Shown piece after piece: positions 42,810 to 51,268 of a DNA stretch of 64,000 nucleotides; position 1 is the first letter of the stretch; each line of letters begins with the position of its first letter. The DNA is taken from the NCBI GenBank assembly GCA_035327585.1, contig DAOLDD010000001.1, forward strand, positions 1-64,000. The letters are read 5' to 3'. The position numbers were made by a program, and so were the translations under genes. Source of the DNA: JAMLJG01 sp035327585 (GTDB lineage: Bacteria > Verrucomicrobiota > Kiritimatiellia > CAIVKH01). The notes below the pieces were generated by a model. The model was not told where the DNA came from. It worked only from the letters and a program-made list of their open reading frames with translations, and made no database searches.

Positions 42810-44534
42810 TTAAGTTTCTCGTTCAGCCGGTCGGAAGTCCTGGAGATGCAGGACGAGCCGCTCCTGCCCGCGGAAGCGGTCGCGCTTGATTTGGAAGGCG
42901 ACGTCGATCGGGCCGTCGGGCACTCCCCGCTCGCCCATGCCCCACCCCATCGCCTCGATTTGGCGTGCGCCGTTCGCAAGGACGAGCTTGAGATGCCCCT
43001 TGCCGACCACACGCGGCGCGCCCACAATGCGAACCCCGCGGGCGCCCCACACCGGGGTCGCGTTGCCCACGCCAAACGGGCGCATGCGATCGAGCGAGTC
43101 GGCCAGCGCGTCGTCCACTTCATCCAAACCCAGCCAGGCGTCAATCCGCTGGACCGGCCGCAAGTCGCGACCGGCCAGCAAATCGCGCGCCGTCTCGTTG
43201 AAGCGCGTCGCGAAGGCATCCAGACGCCCGGGCTTGAGTTCCAGGCCGGCCGCCATGGCGTGACCGCCGTATTTCGCCAGCTCGTCAGCGCAAGCCGTGA
43301 GCCCGGCCACCATGTCGAATCCTTCGATGCTCCGGCAGGACCCGCGCCCGCCCTCCTCGCTCAACGCGATCACGGCCACGGGCCGATGAAACCGCTGGAG
43401 CAGGCGCGAGGCCACGATGCCGACGACGCCGGGATGCCAGCCCAACCGGCCCACCACCAGGCCAAAATCGTTCGCGGGGTCAAAACGCGCCTCCAGTTCG
43501 CCCAGCGCGTCCCGCACGGTGGCGGCCTCGATTTCCTGGCGCTCGCGGTTGGATTGATCCAGTTCTTTCGCCAGCGCATCGACATCCACACCCTCCCCGC
43601 CGAGCAGGAGGTCGAGCGCCCGCTGTGCGTCGCCGAGCCGGCCCGCCGCGTTCAGGCGCGGACCGAGCCGGAAGCCGACTTCGTAGGCGTCGATCCGGTC
43701 CTCAATCGCGGCGACTTCAATCAAGGCCTGCAAGCCTTCGCTGGTCGTCTGGTTGAGCTGGTTCAACCCGTGCCGGGCAAGAATACGGTTTTCGCCCGCG
43801 AGCGGCACGATGTCCGCGATGGTGCCCAACGCGACGAGGTCGAGGTGCGGCCGCAAATCGAGCGCGGCCGACGCGCGGCCCAGTTCGCGCCCGTGCTTGG
43901 CGAGCCCGTGGCACAGCTTGAAGGTGACGCCAACGCCGGCCAGCATGTGGATGGACTCGTCCGGGCTCAACTTGGGATTCACCAGCGCCAGCGCGGGCGC
44001 CAACAACGCGCCGGGATGGTGGTGGTCCGTCACAATCACATCGACGCCCCGTCGCGTGGCCTCCGCCACCGCCTCTACCGAGCCCGTACCGCAGTCGACG
44101 GTGATGATCAGCGCGGGGTTGCACGATTCGAGGCACCGCTGCAAAGCCTCGGGACTCAGTCCGTATCCCTCTTCCAGGCGATGCGGGAGAAACGGTGTGG
44201 CGATTCCACCCAGCTTGCGCAGCACCTGCGTCAGCAGGGCCGTGCTGGTGATGCCATCGACGTCATAGTCGCCAAAGACGGCGATTCGCTCGCCGCCGTC
44301 GATGGCGCGCCAAACCCGTTCGACCGCCGGGCGCAGGTCGGGGAGCAGGAAAGGGTCGCCCAATACGCTCAAGCGCGGATTCAGGAACTGATCGACCGCC
44401 CCGGCATCACGGCAGCCGCGCGCCCATAACAGGCGCGCGACCGGGAGCGGTTGCCCGGTGGCATCCGCCAGTGCGCGGGCGGCGGCCTCGTCCGCAAGGA
44501 CCGGCTGCCAGACCTTCTCCGCGGGGGCGGACAT
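42810..44534 (-). CDS. recJ: Single-stranded-DNA exonuclease RecJ
   Basis: This 574-residue 5'-3' exonuclease acts in RecF-pathway and mismatch repair. DHH-family motifs are intact: FGDYDVDGITST near 86-97, TVDCGTG near 145, VTDHHHPG near 168-175, and GHAMAAGL in the DHHA1 domain. It lies 10 bases after secDF, an arrangement (secDF-recJ) I recall from other PVC and neighbouring genomes. Start is the ATG at 44534. Confidence 0.95.
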   Translation of the reverse strand: MSAPAEKVWQPVLADEAAARALADATGQPLPVARLLWARGCRDAGAVDQFLNPRLSVLGDPFLLPDLRPAVERVWRAIDGGERIAVFGDYDVDGITSTALLTQVLRKLGGIATPFLPHRLEEGYGLSPEALQRCLESCNPALIITVDCGTGSVEAVAEATRRGVDVIVTDHHHPGALLAPALALVNPKLSPDESIHMLAGVGVTFKLCHGLAKHGRELGRASAALDLRPHLDLVALGTIADIVPLAGENRILARHGLNQLNQTTSEGLQALIEVAAIEDRIDAYEVGFRLGPRLNAAGRLGDAQRALDLLLGGEGVDVDALAKELDQSNRERQEIEAATVRDALGELEARFDPANDFGLVVGRLGWHPGVVGIVASRLLQRFHRPVAVIALSEEGGRGSCRSIEGFDMVAGLTACADELAKYGGHAMAAGLELKPGRLDAFATRFNETARDLLAGRDLRPVQRIDAWLGLDEVDDALADSLDRMRPFGVGNATPVWGARGVRIVGAPRVVGKGHLKLVLANGARQIEAMGWGMGERGVPDGPIDVAFQIKRDRFRGQERLVLHLQDFRPAERET

Positions 44535-44544
44535 GGCGGCCCGA

Positions 44545-47034
44545 TCAGGCCGCCGCGGGGGCCTTGTCCTTCTTGTGCCAGAACATCACCACCGGTGTGG
44601 CGATGTAGATCGTGGAGTAGACGCCCGCGAGCATGCCGATGAACAGCAGCATCGAGAACTCATAGATCGCGCCGCCGCCGAACAGGACCAGCGCAACGAC
44701 CACGAACAGGGTCGAGATCGTCGTGAGCAAGGTGCGCGCGAGCGTCTGGTTCAAGCTCAGGTTCGCCACGTCCCGGAACGACTTGCCCGGGTGCAGCTTC
44801 ATGTTTTCACGGATGCGGTCGAAGATGACGATCGTATCGTTGACCGAATAGCCGAGGATCGTGAGCACCGCCGCGACCATCGTCAGGTCCAGCGTGCCGC
44901 CCAGGAGACAGAAGATGCCGACGGCGATCAGGACGTCGTGGAATACGGCGACCACGGCGCCGACCGCGAAGGGAAACTCGAAGCGGACGGACACATAAAT
45001 CACCAACGCGACGAGCGCGAGCAGTGTCGCCATGATCGCCTTGCGCTGGAGTTCGCGCCCGATTTGGGGCCCGACGCTGTCTTCCTTGATCACGCGGAAC
45101 TTCTGCTCCGCGAATTGCGAAATCACCAGTTCCGAGGCCGGCTTGCCCGAGCCGAACGGCGATTTGATTTCGAGGTACTCATGCTGGTTGTCCGCGCCTT
45201 CGACCACCGCGGCCTTCTGGTACTGGATGACCGCGCCACGCACCCCGGCGCCGTCCAGCGCCGAACGCAGGTCTTCGACCGGGACCTTGGATTCAAACTG
45301 GTAGGTCACCGAGTCGCCGCCGAGGAAGTCGACGCCGAAGTTCGCGCTGCCCTTCTGGAAGAAGAGCGCCCAGGTGCCGACGATGGCGATGATCGAAATC
45401 GCGATGAACGGCTTGCTGACGCGGAGGAAGTCGATCTTCGTCTCGCGGATCAACTGCATCATCTTGAGCTGCTGGATATTCGTGCGCAGCAGTAGATTGA
45501 ACAACATGCGAGTGACGATCAGCGCGGTGTACATGCTGACGAGGATACCGGCGCTCAGGGTGACCGCGTAGCCGCGGACCGGGCCGGTGCCCTGCCAGAA
45601 GAGGATGATCGCGGTGATCAACGTCGTGATGTTGGCGTCGAAGATGGCGCTGAACGCCTTGTTGTAGCCCGCGTCGACCATGAATTTGAAACGCTTGCCC
45701 GCCTGCTGTTCCTCACGCATGCGCTCAAAGATCAGGACGTTGGCGTCCACCGCCATACCGATGGTGAGCGCGATGCCGGCGATGCCGGGCAGCGTCAGGG
45801 TCGGCAGGCTTACGGCGCTGCCGGCGTTGCCCGTGTTCGCCAGGATGCTCAGGAAGCCGCCGGTGACGATGAGGCCGACGGGGAAGAGGAGCAGGTTCAT
45901 CAGCAACGCAAGATTCGCGACGCCGCCCGCGACGGTGTAGTAGAGCAGCATGAAGGCCATCGTCGCGAGGCCGCCGATGATCGTTGCGCGGCTGCCGGAG
46001 CTGATCGAGTCATGACCGAGCGTGGGGTCGACGGTGCGCTCCTCGAGCAACATCACCGGGGCGGGCAACGCACCGGCGCGAAGGACGAGCGCGAGATCCT
46101 GCGCCTCGCGCAACGTGAAACTGCCTTCGATCTGGGCGGACCCGCCATAAATCGGCTCATTGATGTTGGGCGCGGAATAGAGGGTGCCGTCGAGGACGAT
46201 GCCGAGCTGGCGCGGGCGGTTGCCGGGATTCTTTGCGCCGCCGGGCGCGTAATCCGCGGTCAGGTTGGCGAAACGCTTGCCGCCGCGGCTGTCGAAGCGC
46301 ATCGTGACCACCGGGCGCTGAACCATGTCGTAGTCGATGCCCGCGTTGGCGATGCTCTCGCCTTTCAGCTCCGCGCGGCGGTGCACATAGGCCGGGCGGA
46401 AGAATTCCTGGTCGTTGCGGCGAACGCGTTCGAGCAGCAGTTCGTAGCCTGCCGGCGCGTTGAACGCCGCGACGCGCTTGCGGATTTCGGCCTCGGTCAC
46501 GCCCGCGGGATCGCGGGTGCGGTCGCGGCGCAGCAGGCGCTCCTCGCGCCCGCCCGCACTGGAAATGGGAACGATGCGGTACCCTTCCGGCGCGACGCCC
46601 TTGGTCAGGAAATCGTCCACCAGCGAATCGTTTTCCGGATGCACCATGCGGAATTCGAGGTACGCCGCGCTCTGGATGTTCTTGAGCGCGCGTTCGCGGT
46701 CTTCCGTGGCGAGACCGGGGATTTCGACGATGATGCGGTTGCCGGGCTCGGCGTAGATCACCGGCTCGGCCATGCCCATGGCGTCGACGCGGTTGCGGAT
46801 GACCTCAATCGCGCGGGCCTGCGCGTCGCGCGCGGCGTCGCTGTCCAGTTCGGACGAGTCGACCTGCAACACGTAGCGGGTGCCGCCCTGCAAATCGAGG
46901 CCGAGGACGATCTTGCCTTTGCGGATCGTCCGCCCCTCCTCATCTCTCTTGTCGAAGGGCGGATAGACGACGGCGATGGACCAGGCGGCGAGCCCGATCA
47001 GAACCAACCATTTCCAAATCGACTGCTTTTCCAT
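44545..47034 (-). CDS. secDF: Fused protein translocase subunit SecDF
   Basis: This 829-residue inner-membrane protein joins SecD (about 1-500) and SecF (about 520-829). It uses the proton gradient to help pull proteins out through SecYEG. SecD marks are LGLDLQGGTRYVLQV near 41, the periplasmic P1 region, and the GIALTIGMAVDANVLIFERMREE helix; SecF marks are FLGGDSVTYQFESKVP and VLTILGYSVNDTIVIFDRIREN. Twelve hydrophobic helices fit the fused form. It starts 18 bases after yajC. Confidence 0.96.
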   Translation of the reverse strand: MEKQSIWKWLVLIGLAAWSIAVVYPPFDKRDEEGRTIRKGKIVLGLDLQGGTRYVLQVDSSELDSDAARDAQARAIEVIRNRVDAMGMAEPVIYAEPGNRIIVEIPGLATEDRERALKNIQSAAYLEFRMVHPENDSLVDDFLTKGVAPEGYRIVPISSAGGREERLLRRDRTRDPAGVTEAEIRKRVAAFNAPAGYELLLERVRRNDQEFFRPAYVHRRAELKGESIANAGIDYDMVQRPVVTMRFDSRGGKRFANLTADYAPGGAKNPGNRPRQLGIVLDGTLYSAPNINEPIYGGSAQIEGSFTLREAQDLALVLRAGALPAPVMLLEERTVDPTLGHDSISSGSRATIIGGLATMAFMLLYYTVAGGVANLALLMNLLLFPVGLIVTGGFLSILANTGNAGSAVSLPTLTLPGIAGIALTIGMAVDANVLIFERMREEQQAGKRFKFMVDAGYNKAFSAIFDANITTLITAIILFWQGTGPVRGYAVTLSAGILVSMYTALIVTRMLFNLLLRTNIQQLKMMQLIRETKIDFLRVSKPFIAISIIAIVGTWALFFQKGSANFGVDFLGGDSVTYQFESKVPVEDLRSALDGAGVRGAVIQYQKAAVVEGADNQHEYLEIKSPFGSGKPASELVISQFAEQKFRVIKEDSVGPQIGRELQRKAIMATLLALVALVIYVSVRFEFPFAVGAVVAVFHDVLIAVGIFCLLGGTLDLTMVAAVLTILGYSVNDTIVIFDRIRENMKLHPGKSFRDVANLSLNQTLARTLLTTISTLFVVVALVLFGGGAIYEFSMLLFIGMLAGVYSTIYIATPVVMFWHKKDKAPAAA

Positions 47035-47052
47035 GGGAATTCCTGTTCGCGA

Positions 47053-47418
47053 TTACTTGCCGGGGGTTGAAAGGTCCTGGTCCACGTCAGCCGGCAGCTC
47101 GCCCTTGTCGAGCAACTGGCTCACAGCGCCACGGACAACCTCCACCTTGGTCTTTTCGGCCACCTTGATGACGTAGGTCTTCTCTTTGACGTTCGCGATT
47201 ACGCCGATCATGCCGCCGGCGAAGAGCACGCGGTCGCCCGACTTGACCTTGGAAAGCATTTCCTGCCGCTCTTTTTCGCGGCGGCGCTGGGGGCGGATCA
47301 GCATCATGTAGAAGAGGACCAGCATGATGCCCAGCCAGCCGAACATGAACAGGGGGGACTGTTGGCCTTCCGCGCCCGGCGGCGGCCCCATTGCGATCGT
47401 CAACATCGTCGTCAGCAT
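47053..47418 (-). CDS. yajC: Preprotein translocase subunit YajC
   Basis: This 121-residue protein has one membrane helix (about 26-42, FMFGWLGIMLVLFYMMLIRP), the family's RPQRRREKERQEMLSKVKSGDRV motif and a cytosolic domain with GVIANVKEKTYVIKV. It joins SecDF in the holotranslocon. Position between tgt and secDF is the conserved order in most bacteria. A proline- and glycine-rich N-terminus of about 22 residues precedes the helix. Confidence 0.94.
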   Translation of the reverse strand: MLTTMLTIAMGPPPGAEGQQSPLFMFGWLGIMLVLFYMMLIRPQRRREKERQEMLSKVKSGDRVLFAGGMIGVIANVKEKTYVIKVAEKTKVEVVRGAVSQLLDKGELPADVDQDLSTPGK

Positions 47419-47428
47419 CGTCTACTCC

Positions 47429-48562
47429 TCATGGCCCGCGACCGGGCCGTTCCGCCTCCAGGGCTTGGAACTCCGCGCGCAGTTGCGCGAAGGTCCCCGC
47501 CGCGATGGCCTCGCGTATTTCCGTCAACAACTCCAGGTGCCGGTGCAGGTTGTGAATCGTCAACAACCGCACGCCCAAAATTTCATCCACATTCAGCAAG
47601 TGCCGGATGTAGGACCGGGTGAAGTGGCGGCAGGCATAGCACCTGCACCCCTCCTCGACCGGTTCCAACGCCAGCTTGTGCTCCGCGTTGCGCAGCGAGT
47701 AGCGACCCCGCCGCGTCACCGCCGTTCCGTTGCGCGCCACCCGCGTGGGCAGCACGCAATCGAACATATCCACACCCCGCGCGATGGACTCCACCATCTG
47801 GCCGAGGCCGCCCACCCCCATGAGGTAGCGCGGCTTCTCCGCCGGCAGTCCGGCGATGCCCATCTCCACGCCGGGTATGATGAGTTCGCCGGGCTCGCCC
47901 ACGCTGACGCCGCCGATGGCGTAGCCGTCAAAGCCCATCGCCACGAGCTCGCGCGCACAGCGTTCGCGCAGTTCGGGATACACACCGCCTTGGACGATTC
48001 CGAACACCAATTGCCCGTCCGCCCGCGGCTGGTTTGCACACGAAGCCGCCCACGTTAGGGTCCGGTCCACCGCCTTGCAAGCGTATTCCCGCTCGCAGGG
48101 ATACGGCGGACACTCGTCGAAAACCATCGCAATATCCGACCCCAGCGTGCGTTGGATCGCCATCGCCTCCACCGGCCCCAGGAAGTGCTTCGTCCCGTCG
48201 ACATGCGAACGGAATTCCACCCCCCGGTCGGAAACTTTCCGCAGGCGCGTGAGGGAAAACACCTGGAACCCGCCGCTGTCCGTCAAGATTGCGCGGTCCC
48301 ACCCCATGAAGCGGTGCAGGCCGCCTGCATTCGCGATGACCTCCATGCCGGGGCGGTCGTTGAGGTGGTAGGTATTGCCCAGCAAAATCTGGCACCCCAT
48401 CCCGTCCAGCTCCGCCGGGGACATCGCCTTCACAGTGCCCTGCGTGCCGACGGGCATGAAGACGGGTGTATCCACCACCCCGTGCGCGGTGTGCAGCCGC
48501 CCGCGTCGCGCCTGCGACTTCGGGTCAACCGCCAACACTTCATATGTGCCCGGTTTATGCAT
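47429..48562 (-). CDS. tgt: Queuine tRNA-ribosyltransferase
   Basis: This 377-residue enzyme swaps guanine 34 of certain tRNAs for preQ1 in the queuosine pathway. It shows LGNTYHL near 66, the catalytic LTDSGGFQVFSL near 98, the nucleophile region MFDCVLPTR near 265, and the zinc site CRCYAC-x4-H-type near 308-320. The ATG at 48562 gives the usual N-terminus (MHKPGTYEVL). It is the first gene of the tgt-yajC-secDF-recJ run. Confidence 0.95.
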   Translation of the reverse strand: MHKPGTYEVLAVDPKSQARRGRLHTAHGVVDTPVFMPVGTQGTVKAMSPAELDGMGCQILLGNTYHLNDRPGMEVIANAGGLHRFMGWDRAILTDSGGFQVFSLTRLRKVSDRGVEFRSHVDGTKHFLGPVEAMAIQRTLGSDIAMVFDECPPYPCEREYACKAVDRTLTWAASCANQPRADGQLVFGIVQGGVYPELRERCARELVAMGFDGYAIGGVSVGEPGELIIPGVEMGIAGLPAEKPRYLMGVGGLGQMVESIARGVDMFDCVLPTRVARNGTAVTRRGRYSLRNAEHKLALEPVEEGCRCYACRHFTRSYIRHLLNVDEILGVRLLTIHNLHRHLELLTEIREAIAAGTFAQLRAEFQALEAERPGRGP

Positions 48563-48589
48563 GCAAAAGAGCGCGTACCGTAGACGAGA

Positions 48590-48695
48590 ATGATCCAATG
48601 ACCAATGAATAAATGACCAATGGCATTGGCCATTGTATCATTGGTCATTCGTCATTCGGTCATTCGTCATTCGGTCATTGGTCATTAAGTCATTT
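48590..48695. repeat. ATGACCAATG tandem-word repeat between divergent tgt and alkD-like genes
   Basis: Words ATGACCAATG, ATTGGTCATT, ATTCGTCATT and ATTCGGTCATT are repeated for about 105 bases. Arms AATGACCAATG (48612-48622) and CATTGGTCATT (48639-48649) are exact inverse complements. The block covers the whole gap and an in-frame ATG at 48613, so a gene caller can falsely extend the downstream gene by 27 repeat-derived residues. Confidence 0.7.
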
Positions 48696-49353
48696 GAACC
48701 TTACCGCCTCCATCCTCAACGACCTGCGCCGCCTCGCCCAACCGTCGAACCTCGCGGGCATGGCGCGGTTCGGCATCGACACCTCGTCCGCCCTCGGCGT
48801 CCCCATCCCCGCCCTGCGCCGTCTCGCGCGGGCGCACCGGCGCGACCACGCGCTGGCGCTGGCGCTCTGGGCGACCGGCGTCCACGAGGCACGCATCCTG
48901 GCCTCGCTCGTTGACGACCCGGCCAAGGTGACCGCGTCGCAAATGGATGCGTGGGTACGGGAAATCGATTCGTGGGATATTTGCGACCAGGTCTGCAACA
49001 ATCTCTTCAATCGGACGCCCCACGCGTGGAGCAAGGCCGTGCAGTGGAGCCGTCGTCAGCCCGAGTTCGTGCGGCGCGCGGGCTACGTCCTGATGGCCAC
49101 GCTCGCGGTGCACGACAAGCAGGCGACCGACGCCGACTTCGAGCCGTGCTTCGACGCGATCCGGCGCGGCGCCGCGGACGACCGCAACTTCGTGAAAAAA
49201 GCCGTCAACTGGGCGCTGCGCCAGATCGGCAAACGCAATTCCGCGCTCCGCTCGCGCGCCATCGCCGTCGCCCGCGACCTCGAAGCCCTCGACGCACCCG
49301 CCGCCCGCTGGATCGCCCGCGACGCGCTGCGGGAATTAAGAAACCGCGGATGA
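48694..49353 (+). CDS. DNA alkylation repair enzyme (AlkD-like)
   Basis: This is a HEAT-repeat DNA glycosylase of the AlkD/AlkC group, which removes positively charged alkylated bases. Family text is ILNDLRRLAQPSNLAGMARFGI, LGVPIPALRRLAR, SLVDDPAKVTASQMDAWV and WDICDQVCNNLFNRT. The TTG at 48694 gives 219 residues and the family's normal N-terminus; an ATG at 48613 would add a repeat-derived stretch containing GHSSFGHSSFGH. The stop lies inside another repeat at 49342. The catalytic Asp of AlkD appears as the WD of SWDICD. Confidence 0.85.
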   Translation: MNLTASILNDLRRLAQPSNLAGMARFGIDTSSALGVPIPALRRLARAHRRDHALALALWATGVHEARILASLVDDPAKVTASQMDAWVREIDSWDICDQVCNNLFNRTPHAWSKAVQWSRRQPEFVRRAGYVLMATLAVHDKQATDADFEPCFDAIRRGAADDRNFVKKAVNWALRQIGKRNSALRSRAIAVARDLEALDAPAARWIARDALRELRNRG

Positions 49354-49405
49354 ACGCGGATTCACGCAGATCAATCCGCGTCCATCGGCGTGCATCAGCG
49401 GTTAA
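49342..49405. repeat. Dispersed repeat: AACCGCGGATGAACGCGG family
   Basis: The stretch AACCGCGGATGAACGCGG, TTCACGCAGATCAATCCGCG, TCCATCGGCGTGCATCAGCG, GTTAAATTTC fills the gap between convergent genes and supplies both stop codons (TGA of the alkD-like gene, TAA of the ABC gene on the other strand). Text of this kind is widespread in bacterial intergenic DNA (from memory). Confidence 0.6.
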
Positions 49406-50172
49406 ATTTCCGGCACCGCCGCGAGCAGGGATTGCGTATAGGGGTGCGTCGGCGCCTGCAGGACCTGGTCGGCGAGACCTTGCTCGACGATGCATCCGCG
49501 ATGCATGACGACCACGCGGTCGCAGACGTAGCGCACCGCGGCAAGGTCGTGCGCGATCAGCAGCAGCGTCAACCCGCGCTCGCGTTGCAGGTCCTTCAGC
49601 AAGTTGAGCACCTGCGCCTGGACGGACACATCCAGCGCCGAGACCGGTTCGTCCGCGATAAGCACTTCGGGCCTCGTCGCCAGTGCCCGCGCGATGCCGA
49701 TCCGCTGCCGCTGGCCGCCGCTGAATTCATGTGGGTAGCGGTTGGCGTATCCGGGGTCCAGTCCGACAGCGCCGAGCAGCCTCGCGACCGCGTCGGCCTC
49801 CTCCGCGCGGGAAACCAAGCGATGCACGCGCAGGACCTCCGCCAGCGCGGATCCGATGGTGAGGCGCGGATTGAGCGAACCGTACGGGTCCTGGAAGACC
49901 ATCTGGATGCGCCGCCGATAGGCCGCGCGCGAATCGCGCAACCAGGTCGCGACCGGCTTTCCATCGAAACAAGCCGTGCCCGCGGTCGGCTTCTCCAGTC
50001 CCAACAGCACGCGCGCCAGCGTCGTCTTCCCGCTGCCGCTCTCGCCGACGATCCCCACCGCCTCCCCGCGCGCAATCGAAAGACCAATCCCTTGCAGCGC
50101 CGCGACGCGCATGCGGCCGCGCCGGAACGCGACGTGCAGGTCGTCCACCTCGATGAAAGATTCCATCTTCAC
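49402..50172 (-). CDS. Peptide/nickel ABC transporter ATP-binding protein (DppF/OppF-like)
   Basis: This 256-residue cytosolic ATPase has Walker A GESGSGKTT near 40, Q-loop FQDPYGSLNP, signature FSGGQRQRIGIARAL near 147, Walker B VLIADEPVSALD and H-loop LLIAHD. The end HPYTQSLLAAVPEI is the oligopeptide-family C-terminus. The GTG at 50172 has GGAG six bases upstream and overlaps the upstream gene's stop (GTGA). With the next gene it makes the two-ATPase set of a Dpp/Opp importer. No permease or binding protein is in the window. Confidence 0.93.
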   Translation of the reverse strand: MKMESFIEVDDLHVAFRRGRMRVAALQGIGLSIARGEAVGIVGESGSGKTTLARVLLGLEKPTAGTACFDGKPVATWLRDSRAAYRRRIQMVFQDPYGSLNPRLTIGSALAEVLRVHRLVSRAEEADAVARLLGAVGLDPGYANRYPHEFSGGQRQRIGIARALATRPEVLIADEPVSALDVSVQAQVLNLLKDLQRERGLTLLLIAHDLAAVRYVCDRVVVMHRGCIVEQGLADQVLQAPTHPYTQSLLAAVPEI

Positions 50173-51152
50173 GACAGGCTCCGCCACAGGTGACACCGCA
50201 CGCCGTCCCCTTCGGCCCACGCGGGCTCTTCCGCACGACAGCGCGCTTCCGCGTGCGGGCAACGGGGATGAAACCGGCAGCCTGACGGGTACGCCGATCC
50301 CGCGGGCACCGTGCCCGGGATGCCCTCCAGCTTCGCCACAGGCCCCCGCAGGCGCGGAACAGCGCGCAGCAGCGCCTTCGTGTAGGGATGCCGCGGGGCA
50401 CGCAACACCTCCGTCACCGGCCCCGCCTCCACGAGTTGCCCCGCGTACATCACGAGCACGCGGTGCGCGATGCGCTTCACCAACCCAAGATTATGCGTGA
50501 TAAACAGCATCCCCATGCCCTCGGCACGCTGCACCGCCTGCAACACCTCCAGCACCTGCGCCTGCACCGTGACATCGAGCGCCGTCGTTGGCTCGTCGGC
50601 GACCAGCAACCGGGGGGCGCCCGCGAGCGCCATCGCGATGACCGCGCGCTGCTGCATGCCGCCGCTTAATTCATGGGGATACGCCCGCGCGACGCGCTGA
50701 ACGTCGTCCAGCCCGACCGCGCGCAAAAGCCGTTCCAGTTCCGCCTGCTCATCGATGCCGCGCCGGTGCGCGCGCAGCACTTCGCCGATTTGGAAGCCGA
50801 TCGTGAATACGGGGTTCAACGCCGCGGCCGGTTCCTGGAATACGTACGCGATGTCTGCGCCCCGCATCGCGCGCAGCGCGGAGTCGGAAGCCGCCAGCAC
50901 GTCCCGGCCGAGCAGTTGGATCGAGCCGCCGACATACCGCGCGGCCGGTTCGGGCAGCAGGCGCGCGAGCGCCATCGCCGTGACGCTCTTGCCGCAGCCG
51001 CTTTCGCCCACCAACGCCACCACCTCGCCCGTCCCCACCTCAAACGACACGCCGTCCACCGCGCGGACCGGACGAGCCGGGTCGCCGAAGTGGATCACCA
51101 GGTCGCGGACCGAAAGCAGTGGGGATGATGAAGGGACGCCGTGCACAGGCAT
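50169..51152 (-). CDS. Peptide ABC transporter ATP-binding protein (DppD/OppD-like)
   Basis: This 327-residue ATPase has Walker A GESGCGKS, the Q-loop FQEPAAALNPVFTIG typical of DppD, signature LSGGMQQRAVIAMAL, Walker B LLVADEPTTALD and H-loop FITHNLGLV. The C-terminal oligo_HPY extension contains CRFHPRCPHAEARC, a cysteine cluster that in DppD/OppD-type proteins holds an Fe-S cluster. It is cotranscribed with the DppF-like partner. The permeases must be encoded elsewhere. Confidence 0.93.
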   Translation of the reverse strand: MPVHGVPSSSPLLSVRDLVIHFGDPARPVRAVDGVSFEVGTGEVVALVGESGCGKSVTAMALARLLPEPAARYVGGSIQLLGRDVLAASDSALRAMRGADIAYVFQEPAAALNPVFTIGFQIGEVLRAHRRGIDEQAELERLLRAVGLDDVQRVARAYPHELSGGMQQRAVIAMALAGAPRLLVADEPTTALDVTVQAQVLEVLQAVQRAEGMGMLFITHNLGLVKRIAHRVLVMYAGQLVEAGPVTEVLRAPRHPYTKALLRAVPRLRGPVAKLEGIPGTVPAGSAYPSGCRFHPRCPHAEARCRAEEPAWAEGDGVRCHLWRSLS

Positions 51153-51268
51153 CGCCTACGCGAAAACGAATGCCCGTGCAAGTCCGATGGCGGCATGCCG
51201 CAGGAAATCCGATCAAGATTGCCGCCGTACAACGACCATCGTAAAGTGCCTGGTTTCCGGAGGTACCC

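Noticed and set aside
48590..48695. Possible CRISPR array or recombination site in the ATGACSAATG block
   Set aside because: The words are overlapping and contiguous with no unique spacers, and no cas or recombinase gene is near.
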